DNA of 64,000 nt from Pseudomonas pergaminensis (GTDB lineage: Bacteria > Pseudomonadota > Gammaproteobacteria > Pseudomonadales > Pseudomonadaceae), in contig NZ_CP078013.2 of assembly GCF_024112395.2 (NCBI RefSeq), positions 1,054,001 to 1,118,000 on the forward strand, written 5' to 3'. The translations under genes and the position numbers were made by a program. The notes under the pieces are model-generated. The model did no database searches. It had not been told where the DNA came from and worked only from the letters and a program-made list of their open reading frames with translations. Numbering within the stretch: the stretch's first letter is position 1; each line of letters begins with the position of its first letter. Shown one piece after another: positions 18,035 through 32,384 of the stretch.

Positions 18035-18679
18035 ATGGAAACCGCCAAGCCGACCCTTATCCGTGAAACCTTCCCCGTCGGCCCCTTGCAGTGCAACTGC
18101 ACCATTATCGGCGACCCGATCAGCAAGAAAGCCATCGTGGTCGATCCGGGCGGCAACCATGAATTGATCCTGGCACGCCTCGATACCCTAGGTCTCAAGG
18201 TGGTCAGCATCATTCATACCCATGCTCACCTGGATCACTTCCTGGCGTCGGGCCAGTTGAAGGAGAAGACCGGCGCCACCTTGCACCTGCACAAAGAAGA
18301 TCAATTCCTTTGGGATAATCTGGAAATGCAATGCCAGATGTTTCGTGTGCCCTACACCCCGGTGCCGTCGCCGGACCGTTGGCTGGAGGATGATGAAGAG
18401 CTGGCGTGTGGCTGCGGCGTGGCGTTGCACACGCCGGGGCATACACCCGGGTCGATGAGCTTCTGGTTTGCCGATGCCAAGCTGCTGATCGCCGGCGATA
18501 CGCTGTTCCGTCGAGGTGTGGGCCGCACGGATTTATGGTGCGGCGACCAGGCCACCATCGTGCGTTCGATCAAGCAACGCCTGTACACCTTGGACGAGGG
18601 CGCGACGGTGGTTACCGGTCACGGGCCGGATACCCGCTTGGGGGATGAAATGCGTGAGAACCCTTTCGTGCGGGCGTGA
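18035..18679 (+). CDS. Metallo-beta-lactamase-fold hydrolase (YcbL/glyoxalase II-like)
   Basis: A 214-residue cytosolic protein with the dinuclear metal motif HTHAHLDH at residues 61-68. Further ligand blocks are HTPGHTPGS, AGDTLFRRGVGRTDL and VVTGHGPDT. This is the short glyoxalase II-like type without the C-terminal substrate domain, as in E. coli YcbL. The substrate is likely a thioester or similar. The ATG at 18035 has AGGA upstream, and an upstream in-frame start at 17987 lacks family similarity. It follows the LuxR gene by 85 bases on the same strand and appears to be its own unit. Confidence 0.87.
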   Translation: METAKPTLIRETFPVGPLQCNCTIIGDPISKKAIVVDPGGNHELILARLDTLGLKVVSIIHTHAHLDHFLASGQLKEKTGATLHLHKEDQFLWDNLEMQCQMFRVPYTPVPSPDRWLEDDEELACGCGVALHTPGHTPGSMSFWFADAKLLIAGDTLFRRGVGRTDLWCGDQATIVRSIKQRLYTLDEGATVVTGHGPDTRLGDEMRENPFVRA

Positions 18680-18872
18680 AGGAATAATTACCTCGCAGGG
18701 TTTGTTCTATAACAGGCAAGCGTTGTCGCAGAAAACTCAGGTCGTGTTCAGCGAGCGTCTGCTACGGTTTCTGTAGCCACGGAATTTTTACCGTTTGTCG
18801 CGTTCCAAACTCGGCACAGGTCCATTGCCAATGTCCTTTGCACCATAGAATGCAAAAGTAGGAGCTCCCTTC

Positions 18873-19646
18873 ATGTTCACTTCGCGTCGTCTGCTTGTTG
18901 TCGCTACCTGCGTAGCCTTGTTGTCCGGCTGCGCATCTCCTAACCCTTATGACGGCAGCAGCCAGGGGCAGGCAAGTAATGAGTCTGGCGGGATGAGCAA
19001 GACCGCCAAGTACGGTGGGCTGGGTGCCCTGGCCGGTGCATTGGCGGGTGCGGCCATCGACCACAACCACCGTGGCAAGGGCGCGCTGATCGGTGCCGTC
19101 GTTGCGGGTGCCGGTGCCGCAGGGTACGGCTACTACGCCGACCAACAGGAAAAGAAACTGCGTGAAAGCATGGCCAACACCGGTGTTGAGGTTCAGCGCC
19201 AGGGCGACCAGATCAAGCTGATCATGCCGGGCAACATCACCTTCGCAACCAACTCGGATGCGATCTCCAGCAGCTTCTACCAGCCGCTGAACAACCTGGC
19301 CAACTCGCTCAAGCAGTTCAACCAGAACACTATCCAGATCGTTGGCTACACCGACAGCACCGGTAGCCGTCAGTTGAACATGGACCTGTCTCAGCGTCGC
19401 GCCCAGAGCGTGGCTAACTACCTGACGTCCCAGGGCGTCAACGGCGCCAACCTGAGCGCCCGCGGTGCCGGTCCGGATAACCCGATTGCCAGCAACGCCG
19501 ACGTCAACGGCCGTGCCCAGAACCGTCGTGTTGAAGTCAACCTCGGCCCGATCCCAGGCCAGCAGTACGGTCAGCCAGGTGCCCAGCAACAGGCGCCGCA
19601 GCAGAACAACCAGTTCCAGGGCAACCCGTACTCGCAGTACCAGTAA
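18873..19646 (+). CDS. OmpA-family lipoprotein with glycine-zipper segment (YiaD-like)
   Basis: A 257-residue lipoprotein with lipobox LLSGC (Cys20). Residues 45-95 form a glycine-zipper region (GGLGALAGALAGAA and GALIGAVVAGAGAAGYGYY) that could insert in the membrane. Residues 105-225 are an OmpA-like peptidoglycan-binding domain with the diaminopimelate-binding pattern GYTDSTGSRQLNMDLSQRRA. The C-terminal tail is Gln/Pro-rich and low in complexity. It likely ties the outer membrane to peptidoglycan. AGGAG lies before the ATG, and a strong terminator lies just downstream. Confidence 0.9.
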   Translation: MFTSRRLLVVATCVALLSGCASPNPYDGSSQGQASNESGGMSKTAKYGGLGALAGALAGAAIDHNHRGKGALIGAVVAGAGAAGYGYYADQQEKKLRESMANTGVEVQRQGDQIKLIMPGNITFATNSDAISSSFYQPLNNLANSLKQFNQNTIQIVGYTDSTGSRQLNMDLSQRRAQSVANYLTSQGVNGANLSARGAGPDNPIASNADVNGRAQNRRVEVNLGPIPGQQYGQPGAQQQAPQQNNQFQGNPYSQYQ

Positions 19647-19658
19647 ACATTCGTTAAT

Positions 19659-19688
19659 AAAAAAGGGCGCCGTGAGGCGCCCTTTTTT
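19659..19688. terminator. Bidirectional intrinsic terminator
   Basis: AAAAAAGGGCGCC and GGCGCCCTTTTTT form a perfect 13-base-pair stem with loop GTGA, with T-runs in both directions. It lies between the convergent OmpA-like and dolP genes and should end transcripts from both sides. Confidence 0.95.
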
Positions 19689-19705
19689 GTGGCTGCGTCA
19701 TTACA

Positions 19706-21340
<1,635 letters not shown>

Positions 21341-21341
<1 letters not shown>

Positions 21342-23152
21342 CAGCGCGGGGTGTCCGGCAGGCGCTGGATCTCGCCGCCGACAAACTTGGCCCATGGCAT
21401 CTGGCGATCAACGCGCTGGTTGGTGCTGATGCCCAGGTTGCCCGACAGGCCGTCGACACGGGTATCCGGCAGTGCCTTGAGTTGGCCCAGGCGTGGCGCC
21501 AGGCGGTAGGCATCGACGCCCATCGCGTACAGGCGGCCAAGGCTGCCGTTGGCTTGCGGCCATTGTGCGGCAACCTGGTTACGCAGCGGGTCGGTGGTGT
21601 TGAGCAGCCAAGGGGTTTCGCAGAACATCACATTGGTCATGTCCAGGTACTGGTTCTTGTCGCCGCTGGCGCTGAACACGTGGGACGTGGCATACACCGG
21701 CACATCGCCGGCGTATTGGAAGTTCAGGGTCGGCTTGATCTGCTGGGCCAGTTGCGGCGTGACGGCCAGGAAAATGAACTCGATGTCCTGGCGACGCGAT
21801 GGCTGCGCGGCTACGTCGGTACCGACGGTGCTTTGCAGGCTCTTGGCGCGACCTTCGCTTTTGCGCAGTTGGAACAAATCGGCAATCTGCTGGGCGAGGG
21901 CGACCGGCTGGTCAACGTACTCGACGCCAACAACCGTGCCGCCATTGGCTTCCCAATCCTGGCGGAAGGCCTTGTAGACACGCTCACCCCATTCGCCACG
22001 CGGCACCATCGCTGCGGCGCGGTGCAGGCCGTCGGCGCGGGCGCGACGCGACACTTCGCGGGCTTCGTCTTCTGCGGCAAGACCGAACTGGAACAGTTGT
22101 GCCGGGCCTTGGTCAGTCTCGCTGTAGTTCAGCGCGAGGGTGGTGATGGGCAGTTGTGGGCGGCCGCTGAGCTGTTTGACCAGCGGTTTTTCCAGCGGGC
22201 CGACCACCAGTTGCACGCCGGCAGCCTGGGCCTTGGCGTAGAAGTCGTCGAGGGAGGTCAGGCGCGAGCTGTCGTAGAACTCGATCACCGGTGGCTTCTG
22301 TCCGGCTTGTTCAGCCTGGTAGTGCGCCGCCATGAAGCCTTCACGCAGCGCCTTGCCGACAGAGGCCAGGGGGCCATCCTGCGGCAGCAGCAGGGCGATC
22401 TTGGTCAGCGGTTGGCTGGCCAGTTCCTTGAGCTTGGTCAGCGGCGTCGGCAGTTGCACGGCAGCCGGGTGGCCCGGGTTCTGCGCGCGCCAGGTGTCGA
22501 TGGCGGCTTGTTGTTGCTCCAGCGTGCCGGCGCCCTTGACCGACTGGGCCAGGCTGATCCAGCCGTCCAGCACCGGGTTGCCGCTGGCTTGCAGCTGTTC
22601 GGCCGGCAGCGCGGCGATCAATACCCAGATGGCTTCGTGGTTGGCGTTGGCGGCATCGCCCGTGAGCAGCGGGGCCATGGCGACACGTTCCCGCGCGGCA
22701 GCCAGGGTCTGGCCGTCGGCTTCATAAGCGCGGGCGTGTACGCTGCCGGTACGGATCTGCTGTTCAGGCGGCAGGTCCTTCAGGCTTTGCAGGCTCGGGT
22801 GGTTCAGGGCGGTCAACGCCGCCTTGGGCTGATTGCGCGCCATGGCCAGTTCGGCGGCCAGGGTGCTGGCAAACACTTGCGCGGCCGGCTTGAGGACATC
22901 CAGGGGCACCTGCGCAAGAATCTGCGACGAGCGGCCGGGGTTGTTCTGTTTGTAGGCCATGTCTGCCGCACTCAGGCGCAGCAATGCCGCCTTTTCTGGC
23001 GTCTTGGCGGTGGTGGCCTGTTCGAGCAGTTGCTCGATACTGGCGTCCGGGGTCCGTGGAAGGTCGCCAAGGCTGGACGAGGGCGAGCTGGCACACGCGG
23101 CCAGCAAGGCAGCGAGGCAGAGGGCGGAGAGCAGCCGCAGGCAAGCGATCAT
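21341..23152 (-). CDS. lpoA: Penicillin-binding protein activator LpoA
   Basis: A 603-residue lipoprotein: signal with lipobox LLAAC (Cys20), an N-terminal helical TPR-like part (ADMAYKQNNPGRSSQILAQV), then a C-terminal domain with a periplasmic-binding-protein fold (TKIALLLPQDGPLASVGKAL and FILAV-type strands). LpoA anchors in the outer membrane and activates the class A synthase PBP1a from outside. The start at 23152 has AGGA nine bases upstream, and an in-frame start at 23176 would lengthen the signal abnormally. It is first in the leftward cluster and divergent from rsmI. Confidence 0.92.
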
Positions 23153-23361
23153 GTAAGTGTTCCTGATACCGATCAAATTAGCGTGGAATTGTACCCAAGC
23201 ACTGGCCCAGGCGCGATGTTACTGGCGTGAAACCGTCGATTTAGGTCGTGCAAATGTTGCAGTTGGCTATTAACGGCCTGAAAGGCATCGGCCGTGATGG
23301 CATATTTTCAAGGCGCCTACGCGCTACAATGTCGCTTTTGCCAACCATCGAGGTGTGCGTT

Positions 23362-24234
23362 TTGACTGCTCCAGGTCCTTTGAATTCCACTGCAGGCTCG
23401 CTTTTTGTCGTGGCGACGCCCATTGGCAACCTGGACGACATCAGTGCCCGGGCATTGAAAGTGTTGCGCGACGTTAAATTGATCGCGGCTGAAGACACTC
23501 GGCACTCCCAGCGTTTGATGCAGCATTTTGGTATCAGCACGCCATTAGCGGCCTGCCATGAGCACAATGAGCGCGAAGAAGGCAGCCGCTTTATCGTGCG
23601 CCTGCTGGCAGGCGACGATGTGGCGCTGATCTCCGACGCGGGTACGCCGCTGATCTCCGACCCTGGCTACCATCTGGTGCGCCAAGCACGGGCCGCTGGT
23701 ATCAATGTAGTGCCAGTTCCGGGAGCGTGCGCGCTGATCGCAGCATTGTCGGCGGCCGGCTTGCCTTCCGACCGTTTTATCTTCGAAGGTTTTCTGCCGG
23801 CCAAGGCCGTGGGGCGGCGGGCGCGGCTTCAAGCGTTGAAGGAAGAACCGCGTACCTTGATCTTCTATGAAGCCCCACATCGCATCCTTGAGTGCCTGCA
23901 GGACATGGAGCTGGTGTTTGGCGGCGAACGCCTTGCGTTGCTGGCCCGCGAGCTGACCAAGACCTTCGAGACCCTCAAGGGCCTGCCGCTGGAGGCACTG
24001 CGCGCGTTTGTCGAAGGCGACAGCAATCAGCAGCGCGGCGAGTGTGTGGTACTGGTGGCGGGCTGGAGCGCGCCGGAGGATGAAGACGCGGTAGGCAGCG
24101 AGGCCATGCGCATCCTGGACCTGTTGCTCAAGGAGATGCCCCTTAAGCGTGCAGCGGCCCTGGCGGCGGAAATTACCGGCGTGCGCAAGAACCTCTTGTA
24201 CCAGGCGGCGCTGGATAAACAGAAAGCCGAATAG
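23362..24234 (+). CDS. rsmI: 16S rRNA (cytidine-1402-2'-O)-methyltransferase
   Basis: A 290-residue protein of the tetrapyrrole-methylase (SPOUT-unrelated) fold. Key blocks are LFVVATPIGNLDDISARAL at the start, AAEDTRHSQRL, SDAGTPLISDPGYHLV and FYEAPHRI. With RsmH (encoded 1.3 kb downstream) it makes m4Cm1402 in the P site of 16S rRNA. The start is probably the TTG at 23362 (reading M-TAPGPLNS), with GAGG eight bases upstream. The ATG at 23329 is an alternative without a good ribosome site. It is divergent from lpoA, as yraL is in E. coli. Confidence 0.9.
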   Translation: MTAPGPLNSTAGSLFVVATPIGNLDDISARALKVLRDVKLIAAEDTRHSQRLMQHFGISTPLAACHEHNEREEGSRFIVRLLAGDDVALISDAGTPLISDPGYHLVRQARAAGINVVPVPGACALIAALSAAGLPSDRFIFEGFLPAKAVGRRARLQALKEEPRTLIFYEAPHRILECLQDMELVFGGERLALLARELTKTFETLKGLPLEALRAFVEGDSNQQRGECVVLVAGWSAPEDEDAVGSEAMRILDLLLKEMPLKRAAALAAEITGVRKNLLYQAALDKQKAE

Positions 24235-24330
24235 TTCCGGGGTTGAACCTGTATTCCGTCTGAACGTGATGGCAATTCTGAACTTTTATTACTTGTCCTA
24301 AGTCCGCCGTGCCGTTAACCTGCGCGGCGG

Positions 24331-24686
24331 AGAGTCGATTGGACAGTCGCTGCCTTCTATGAAAATTAGGGGGGGGAGGAAAGTCCGGGCTCCATAGGGC
24401 GAAGTGCCAGGTAATGCCTGGGAGGCGTGAGCCTACGGAAAGTGCCACAGAAAATAACCGCCTAAGCACTTCGGTGCCGGTAAGGGTGAAAAGGTGCGGT
24501 AAGAGCGCACCGCACGACTGGCAACAGTTCGTGGCTAGGTAAACCCCACTTGGAGCAAGACCAAATAGGGTCCCAAGGCGTGGCCCGCGCTGGGACCGGG
24601 TAGGTTGCTAAAGATGTCCAGTGATGGCCATCGTAGACGAATGACTGTTCAAGACAGAACCCGGCTTATAGATCGACTCTCCACCT
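24331..24686 (+). ncRNA. rnpB: RNase P RNA (class A)
   Basis: The catalytic RNA of RNase P, which cuts 5' leaders from tRNA precursors. Helix P1 is closed by GAGTCGAT (24332-24339) and ATCGACTC (24672-24679). The universally conserved GAGGAAAGTCCGGGC near the 5' end and ACAGAACCCGGCTTATAG near the 3' end are both present. A T-run follows at 24686-24690. The position between rsmI and mraZ is that seen in other pseudomonads. Confidence 0.97.
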
Positions 24687-24690
24687 TTTT

Positions 24691-24934
24691 CCTTCTGTCC
24701 GAATCTCGGGCAGAAACCCGGTAGTAACGCAAGAATCCCTCCCTGCCAAATCATTGGCAGATGCATCTTCGTAATACCAAAAAAATCTTACTCTTAATAA
24801 ATTACTTTAACTTTAGGCCATAGCTCTTTGAGCTATTTGTGCTTGATGGGCCAAAAACATCGCCGAACTCTGGTTTCTCCTCCTTTTACGCTCCTAAATC
24901 TCCGTTCTGTAAGGCTTTTCCTTGAATCCGCGCC
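24691..24934. other. Gap between rnpB and the mraZ promoter
   Basis: No coding region seen. The stretch has an AT-rich core (about 24777-24816), unusual for this genome, and two small perfect hairpins: CTGCCAA-ATCA-TTGGCAG at 24743-24760 and TAGCTC-TTT-GAGCTA at 24821-24835. Neither has a T-run. No small RNA can be claimed. Confidence 0.5.
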
Positions 24935-24964
24935 TTGACGGTGTGGTGGGCGCATTCCTATAGT
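24935..24964 (+). promoter_or_regulatory. Sigma70-type promoter of the dcw cluster
   Basis: TTGACG (24935-24940) and TATAGT (24959-24964) are separated by 18 bases. Each matches the sigma70 consensus at five of six positions. Transcription would start near 24971, right at the MraZ boxes and about 70 bases before the mraZ start codon. Confidence 0.7.
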
Positions 24965-24970
24965 GTGCGC

Positions 24971-24997
24971 AAGTGGCGGAAAGTGGCACAAAGTGGG
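24971..24997 (+). promoter_or_regulatory. MraZ operator: three direct repeats
   Basis: AAGTGGC, AAGTGGC and AAGTGGG occur at 24971, 24981 and 24991, exactly one helical turn (10 bases) apart, between the promoter and mraZ. MraZ is known to repress its own operon by binding such spaced TGGGN/GTGG repeats, so this is very likely its autoregulatory site. Confidence 0.8.
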
Positions 24998-25038
24998 TTT
25001 TTTGAACGTAAAACGCTAAAATTTGGAGAAACGCATCT

Positions 25039-25494
25039 GTGTTTCGCGGAGCTAACGCTATCAGTCTCGATGCAAAAGGCCGTCTCGCCATGCCGAGCCG
25101 GTATCGTGACGAGCTCATTTCGCGAAGTTCCGGGCAGTTGATCATCACCATCGATGCCGTTGACCCTTGTTTATGTGTTTACCCGCTCGATGAGTGGGAG
25201 TTGATCGAAACCAAATTGCGCGCCCTGCCTTCATTGCGTGAAGAAAACCGCCGCCTGCAGCGTTTGCTGATTGGTAATGCCGTCGACCTCGAGCTCGATG
25301 GCAGTGGTCGTTTCCTGGTACCGCCGCGCTTGCGCGAGTACGCCAAGCTGGATAAGCGCGCAATGTTGGTCGGCCAACTGAACAAGTTCCAATTGTGGGA
25401 CGAAGATGCCTGGGATGCTGTTTCTGCAGCTGACTTGGCTGCTATTCAACAACCGGGCGCTATGCCTGATGAACTGCGTGATTTGATCCTGTGA
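25039..25494 (+). CDS. mraZ: Transcriptional regulator MraZ
   Basis: A 151-residue protein with two SpoVT/AbrB-like repeats: [19 protein letters not shown] with RYRDEL in the first, and [20 protein letters not shown] in the second. MraZ assembles into a ring and binds the direct repeats ahead of its own operon. The start is GTG at 25039 behind GGAGAAACGC. The last bases overlap the GTG of rsmH (GTGA). It is the first gene of the division and cell wall cluster. Confidence 0.95.
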   Translation: MFRGANAISLDAKGRLAMPSRYRDELISRSSGQLIITIDAVDPCLCVYPLDEWELIETKLRALPSLREENRRLQRLLIGNAVDLELDGSGRFLVPPRLREYAKLDKRAMLVGQLNKFQLWDEDAWDAVSAADLAAIQQPGAMPDELRDLIL

Positions 25495-26434
25495 CTATTG
25501 ATAGCGGCTTTAACCACATCACCGTACTGCTTGACGAAGCCGTTCAGGCTCTCGCCGTACGCGCGGATGGCTGCTATCTGGACGGTACGTTCGGCAGGGG
25601 CGGGCATAGCCGGTTGATACTCAGCCAGCTCGGGTCCGACGGTAAACTCCTCGGGTTCGACAAAGACCCTCAAGCGATTGCCACCGGGCAAGCGCTAGCG
25701 GCCGAAGACGGCCGCTTTGTCGTTGTGCAGCGTAGCTTTGCCGAGCTGGGTGCCGAAGTCGCCGAGCGTGGCATGGCAGGTAAGGTGGCCGGGGTTTTGC
25801 TCGACCTGGGCGTGTCTTCGCCACAGCTCGACGACCCGGAGCGCGGCTTCAGTTTCATGAACGATGGCCCGCTCGACATGCGCATGGACCCGACCCGTGG
25901 CGTCAGCGCTGCACAGTTCATCGCCACCGCGCCGGTGGAAGAAATTGCCCGCGTGTTCAAGGAGTACGGTGAAGAACGTTTCGCCGGCCGCATGGCCCGC
26001 GCCGTGGTCGAGCGCCGCGAAATCCAGCCGTTCGAACGCACTGCCGACCTGGCCGAAGTGTTGAAGGTCGCCAACCCTGCATGGGAAAAGGGCAAGAACC
26101 CGGCAACCCGCGCATTCCAGGGCCTGCGCATTCACGTCAACAACGAATTGGGCGACCTGGAGGCCGGCCTCGAGGCTGCCCTTGAGGCGCTGGAAGTGGG
26201 CGGTCGCCTGGTGGTGATCAGCTTCCACTCCCTGGAAGACCGTATCGTCAAACTGTTCATGCGTCGCCTGGTCAAGGGTGAGTCCGATAACCTGCCGCGT
26301 AACCTGCCGGTACGTTTCGAAGCCTTTGTGCCGAAAATCAAAATCCTTGGCAAAGCGCAGTTCGCTTCAGAAGCCGAACTCAAGGCCAACCCACGTTCCC
26401 GTAGCGCCGTCATGCGCGTCGCGGAGAAGTTGCG

Positions 26435-26438
<4 letters not shown>
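25491..26438 (+). CDS. rsmH: 16S rRNA (cytosine-1402-N4)-methyltransferase
   Basis: A 315-residue methyltransferase (MraW). [13 protein letters not shown] and [16 protein letters not shown] form the S-adenosylmethionine site. [18 protein letters not shown] and the late [14 protein letters not shown] block are family hallmarks. It methylates N4 of C1402, the same nucleotide RsmI methylates at 2'-O. The start is GTG at 25491, overlapping the mraZ stop by four bases. The stop in turn overlaps the GTG of ftsL by four bases. Confidence 0.96.
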
Positions 26439-28469
<2,031 letters not shown>

Positions 28470-28470
<1 letters not shown>

Positions 28471-29933
28471 TGTCTCTTAGCCTGAACAAGATTTTTGCCC
28501 ATGCCGGTCGCGATCTGTTGATCCGCGAGTTGAGCCTGGACAGCCGTAATGTACGTGCCGGTGACCTGTTCCTCGCCGTGCCTGGCGGGAAGTTCGATGG
28601 CCGTGCGCACATCGCGGATGCGTTGCAGCGCGGTGCAGCTGCCGTGGCTTATGAAGTGGATGGCGCTACGGTGCTGCCGATCACTGACGTGCCGTTGATT
28701 CCGGTCAAAGGCCTGGCTGCGCAGTTGTCCGATATCGCCGGGCGCTTTTATGGCGACCCGAGCCGCCAGCTCAACCTGGTCGGTGTCACTGGCACCAACG
28801 GCAAGACCAGCGTGACCCAATTGATTGCCCAGGCGCTTGATCTGCTGGGCCAGCACTGCGGCATCGTCGGCACACTGGGCACGGGTTTCTACGGCGCGCT
28901 GCAAAGCGGCCTGCACACCACCCCGAACCCGATAGCCGTGCAAGCGACCCTGGCCGACCTGAAAAAGGCCGGTGCCAAGGCGGTCGCGATGGAAGTGTCG
29001 TCCCACGGCCTGCACCAAGGGCGCGTTGCCGCCCTGGCGTTCGACGTGGCAGTGATGACCAACCTGTCTCGCGATCATCTGGACTACCACGGCACCATGG
29101 AAGCCTACGCTGCCGAAAAGGCCAAGCTGTTTGCCTGGAACGACCTCAAGTGCCGCGTGGTAAACCTGGACGACGAATTCGGCCGCCAGCTGGCTGCCGA
29201 AGACCGTGAGTCGCGCCTGATCAGCTACAGCCTGGAAGACGCCAGCGCTTACCTGTATTGCCGTGAAGCTCAATTCAATGACGAAGGCGTGCGCGCCACG
29301 CTGGTGACGCCGCAGGGCGAGCACCATTTGCGCAGCAGCCTGCTCGGTCGTTTCAACCTGAGCAACGTGCTCGCCGCCGTTGGTGCGTTGCTCGGCCTGG
29401 ATTACGCCCTGGATGAGATCCTGCGCGTGCTGCCGAAGCTGGAAGGCCCGGCTGGCCGCATGCAGCGCCTGGGTGGCGGCACGCAGCCGCTGGTCGTGGT
29501 CGATTACGCCCACACACCGGACGCCCTGGAAAAAGTCCTGTTGGCCCTGCGTCCCCACGCCAAGGGCAAATTGCTGTGCCTGTTCGGCTGTGGCGGTGAT
29601 CGCGATCGCGGCAAGCGCCCTTTGATGGCTGAGATTGTCGAGCGCCTGGCCGATGGCGTGCTTGTCACCGACGACAACCCGCGTAGCGAAGACCCGAGCC
29701 AGATTTTCGACGACATCCGTGTTGGCTTCAACGACGCGTCCAAGGCCACTTTCGTTGCCGGTCGTGGCGCGGCCATTGCCCAACTGATCGCCAGCGCCAG
29801 CGCTGACGATGTGGTGGTGCTGGCTGGTAAGGGCCACGAGGACTATCAGGAAATCAATGGCGAGCGTCATGCCTTCTCCGATCTGGTCGAGGCCGATCAC
29901 GCCCTGACCGCCTGGGAGGTCGCCCATGCTTAA
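28470..29933 (+). CDS. murE: UDP-MurNAc-tripeptide synthetase (meso-DAP adding)
   Basis: A 487-residue Mur ligase. The P-loop is GVTGTNGKTSVTQL. The DNPRSEDP motif in the C-terminal domain marks enzymes that add meso-diaminopimelate rather than lysine. LAGKGHEDYQ is a further MurE block. It adds the third residue of the stem peptide in the cytosol. The ATG shares one base with the ftsI stop (TGATG). Confidence 0.97.
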
Positions 29934-31296
29934 AGCGATGAAATTCAGCGCACTGACCCAGGCCCTGTCGGCCCGGGTCGTGTCGAGCGATTGCAGCTTC
30001 GATGGCGTCAGTATCGACAGTCGCAACATCAAGCCGGGGCAACTGTTTGTCGCCCTGGCTGGCCCGCGCTTCGATGGTCACGACTACCTGAATGAAGTCG
30101 CCGCCAAAGGTGCCGTCGGTGCCTTGGTGCAACGTGAAGTCGCGGATTCCACACTGCCGCAACTGCTGGTCGCCGACACCCGCCTGGCCCTCGGCCAATT
30201 GGGTGCGTTGAACCGTGCCGCATTCACCAACCCCGTTGCGGCCATCACCGGCTCCAGCGGCAAGACCACGGTCAAGGAACTGCTCGCCGGTGTCCTGCGT
30301 ACGCGCGGCCCGGTGCACGCCACCCGTGGCAATCTGAATAATGATTTTGGCGCACCGCTGACCCTGCTCGAACTGGCCCCGGAACACACCGCGGCAGTGA
30401 TCGAACTGGGCGCGTCGCGCGTCGGCGAAATCGCCTACACCGTGGCGCTGACCAAGCCCCACGTGGCGATCATCAACAACGCCGGTACCGCCCACGTCGG
30501 CGAGTTCGGCGGCCCGGAGAAAATCGTCGAAGCCAAGGGTGAAATCCTCGAAGGCCTCGATGCCTCGGGCACCGCTGTACTGAATCTTGACGACAAGGCT
30601 TTCGAAACCTGGCGTGTACGTGCCGCCGGGCGCAAGGTCCTGACGTTTGCCGTGCTCAACGCGGCGGCTGATTTCCACGCTTCCAACATCACTGTGGATG
30701 CCCGTGGCTGTCCGTCCTTTACCTTGCACACCCCGCAAGGCAACGAACACGTGCAGTTGAACCTGCTGGGCAACCATAACGTTGCCAACGCCTTGGCCGC
30801 CGCCGCCGCCGCCTACGCCCTGGGCGTGTCGCTGTTCGGTATCGCCACGGGTCTGGGCGCGGTGCAGCCAGTCAAGGGCCGCACCGTGGCACAGCTGGCA
30901 ACCAACGGCATGCGCGTGATCGATGACACTTACAACGCCAACCAATCCTCGGTCTGCGCGGCCATCGACCTGCTCAAAGGTTTCGACGGTCGCAAGGTGC
31001 TGGTGCTGGGCGACATCGCCGAACTGGGCGACTGGGCCGAACAGTCTCACCGCGAGGTCGGCGCCTACGCCGCAGGCAAAGTCGACGCGCTTTATGCCGT
31101 CGGCAAGAACATGGCTCACGCCGTCGACACCTTCGGCCCCGGCGCGCTGCATTTCGCCACACAGGCCGAACTGATCCAGGCGCTGACGGCGGCTGAACAC
31201 GACAAACACACAACCATTTTGATCAAGGGATCGCGCAGCGCGGTGATGGAAAACGTCGTCGCGGCCTTGTGTGGCTCAAGTACGGAGAAACATTAA
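29926..31296 (+). CDS. murF: UDP-MurNAc-tripeptide-D-Ala-D-Ala ligase
   Basis: A 456-residue Mur ligase with P-loop [29 protein letters not shown], and the C-terminal [16 protein letters not shown] and [12 protein letters not shown] blocks. It attaches D-Ala-D-Ala to complete the pentapeptide precursor. The ATG at 29926 has GGGAGG six bases upstream and lies eight bases inside the end of murE. The stop shares one base with the mraY start. Confidence 0.97.
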   Translation: MLKAMKFSALTQALSARVVSSDCSFDGVSIDSRNIKPGQLFVALAGPRFDGHDYLNEVAAKGAVGALVQREVADSTLPQLLVADTRLALGQLGALNRAAFTNPVAAITGSSGKTTVKELLAGVLRTRGPVHATRGNLNNDFGAPLTLLELAPEHTAAVIELGASRVGEIAYTVALTKPHVAIINNAGTAHVGEFGGPEKIVEAKGEILEGLDASGTAVLNLDDKAFETWRVRAAGRKVLTFAVLNAAADFHASNITVDARGCPSFTLHTPQGNEHVQLNLLGNHNVANALAAAAAAYALGVSLFGIATGLGAVQPVKGRTVAQLATNGMRVIDDTYNANQSSVCAAIDLLKGFDGRKVLVLGDIAELGDWAEQSHREVGAYAAGKVDALYAVGKNMAHAVDTFGPGALHFATQAELIQALTAAEHDKHTTILIKGSRSAVMENVVAALCGSSTEKH

Positions 31297-32378
31297 TGCT
31301 GCTGCTGCTGGCTGAGTATCTGCAACAGTTCCACAAAGGCTTTGCGGTCTTTCAGTACCTGACCCTGCGCGGGATCCTGGGTGTGCTGACCGCGTTGTGT
31401 TTGTCGCTGTTCCTGGGGCCGTGGATGATCCGCACCCTGCAGAACCTGCAAATTGGTCAATCGGTTCGTAATGACGGCCCGCAGTCGCACTTGTCCAAAT
31501 CCGGCACCCCGACCATGGGCGGCGCGCTGATCCTGTCGTCCATCGGTATCAGCACCTTGCTGTGGGCTGACCTGCACAACCGCTACGTGTGGGTGGTGCT
31601 GTTGGTGACCCTGCTGTTCGGCGCCATCGGCTGGGTGGATGACTACCGCAAGGTGATCGAGAAGAACTCCAAGGGCCTGCCAAGCCGCTGGAAGTACTTC
31701 TGGCAGTCGGTATTCGGCCTTGCTGCCGCGATCTTCCTTTACACGACCGCGCCGAGCGCAGTGGAAACGACCTTGATCATCCCGATGCTCAAGGACGCCA
31801 GCATTCCACTGGGCATCGGCTTTGTGGTGCTGACTTACTTTGTGATCGTCGGTTCCAGCAACGCGGTCAACCTGACTGACGGCCTCGATGGCCTGGCGAT
31901 CATGCCGACGGTGATGGTGGGCGGCGCGCTCGGCATCTTCTGCTACCTGTCGGGTAACGTGAAGTTCGCCGAGTACCTGCTGATTCCTTACGTACCGGGC
32001 GCGGGTGAGTTGATTGTGTTCTGCGGCGCACTGATCGGTGCCGGCCTTGGGTTCCTGTGGTTCAACACTTACCCCGCACAAGTCTTCATGGGTGACGTCG
32101 GCGCACTGGCGCTGGGCGCAGCCCTGGGCACCATCGCAGTGATCGTTCGCCAGGAAATCGTGCTGTTCATCATGGGCGGTGTGTTCGTGATGGAAACCCT
32201 GTCGGTGGTCATCCAGGTGGCTTCCTTCAAATTGACCGGGCGTCGTGTGTTCCGCATGGCGCCGATTCACCACCACTTTGAACTCAAGGGCTGGCCCGAG
32301 CCACGCGTGATCGTCCGCTTCTGGATCATCACCGTGATTCTGGTGCTGATTGGCCTTGCCACCCTGAAACTGAGGTAG
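31296..32378 (+). CDS. mraY: Phospho-MurNAc-pentapeptide translocase
   Basis: A 360-residue protein with about ten membrane helices. Conserved loops include [11 protein letters not shown], the Asp pair in [22 protein letters not shown] and [13 protein letters not shown], the last being the signature of MraY. It transfers phospho-MurNAc-pentapeptide to undecaprenyl phosphate to form lipid I. The start ATG at 31296 overlaps the murF stop (TAATG). Confidence 0.97.
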   Translation: MLLLLAEYLQQFHKGFAVFQYLTLRGILGVLTALCLSLFLGPWMIRTLQNLQIGQSVRNDGPQSHLSKSGTPTMGGALILSSIGISTLLWADLHNRYVWVVLLVTLLFGAIGWVDDYRKVIEKNSKGLPSRWKYFWQSVFGLAAAIFLYTTAPSAVETTLIIPMLKDASIPLGIGFVVLTYFVIVGSSNAVNLTDGLDGLAIMPTVMVGGALGIFCYLSGNVKFAEYLLIPYVPGAGELIVFCGALIGAGLGFLWFNTYPAQVFMGDVGALALGAALGTIAVIVRQEIVLFIMGGVFVMETLSVVIQVASFKLTGRRVFRMAPIHHHFELKGWPEPRVIVRFWIITVILVLIGLATLKLR

Positions 32379-32384
32379 AAACGA

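Noticed and set aside
18825..18851. TTGCCA-15-TAGAAT as promoter of the OmpA-like gene
   Set aside because: The spacer is two bases short, and the start point would leave almost no leader before the ribosome site.
23329..23361. ATG at 23329 as the rsmI start
   Set aside because: It adds 11 residues (MSLLPTIEVCV) not expected in the family and lacks a ribosome site, whereas the TTG at 23362 has GAGG eight bases upstream.
24743..24835. Possible small RNA between rnpB and mraZ, based on two hairpins
   Set aside because: The hairpins are short, lack T-runs, and no promoter was recognised ahead of them.
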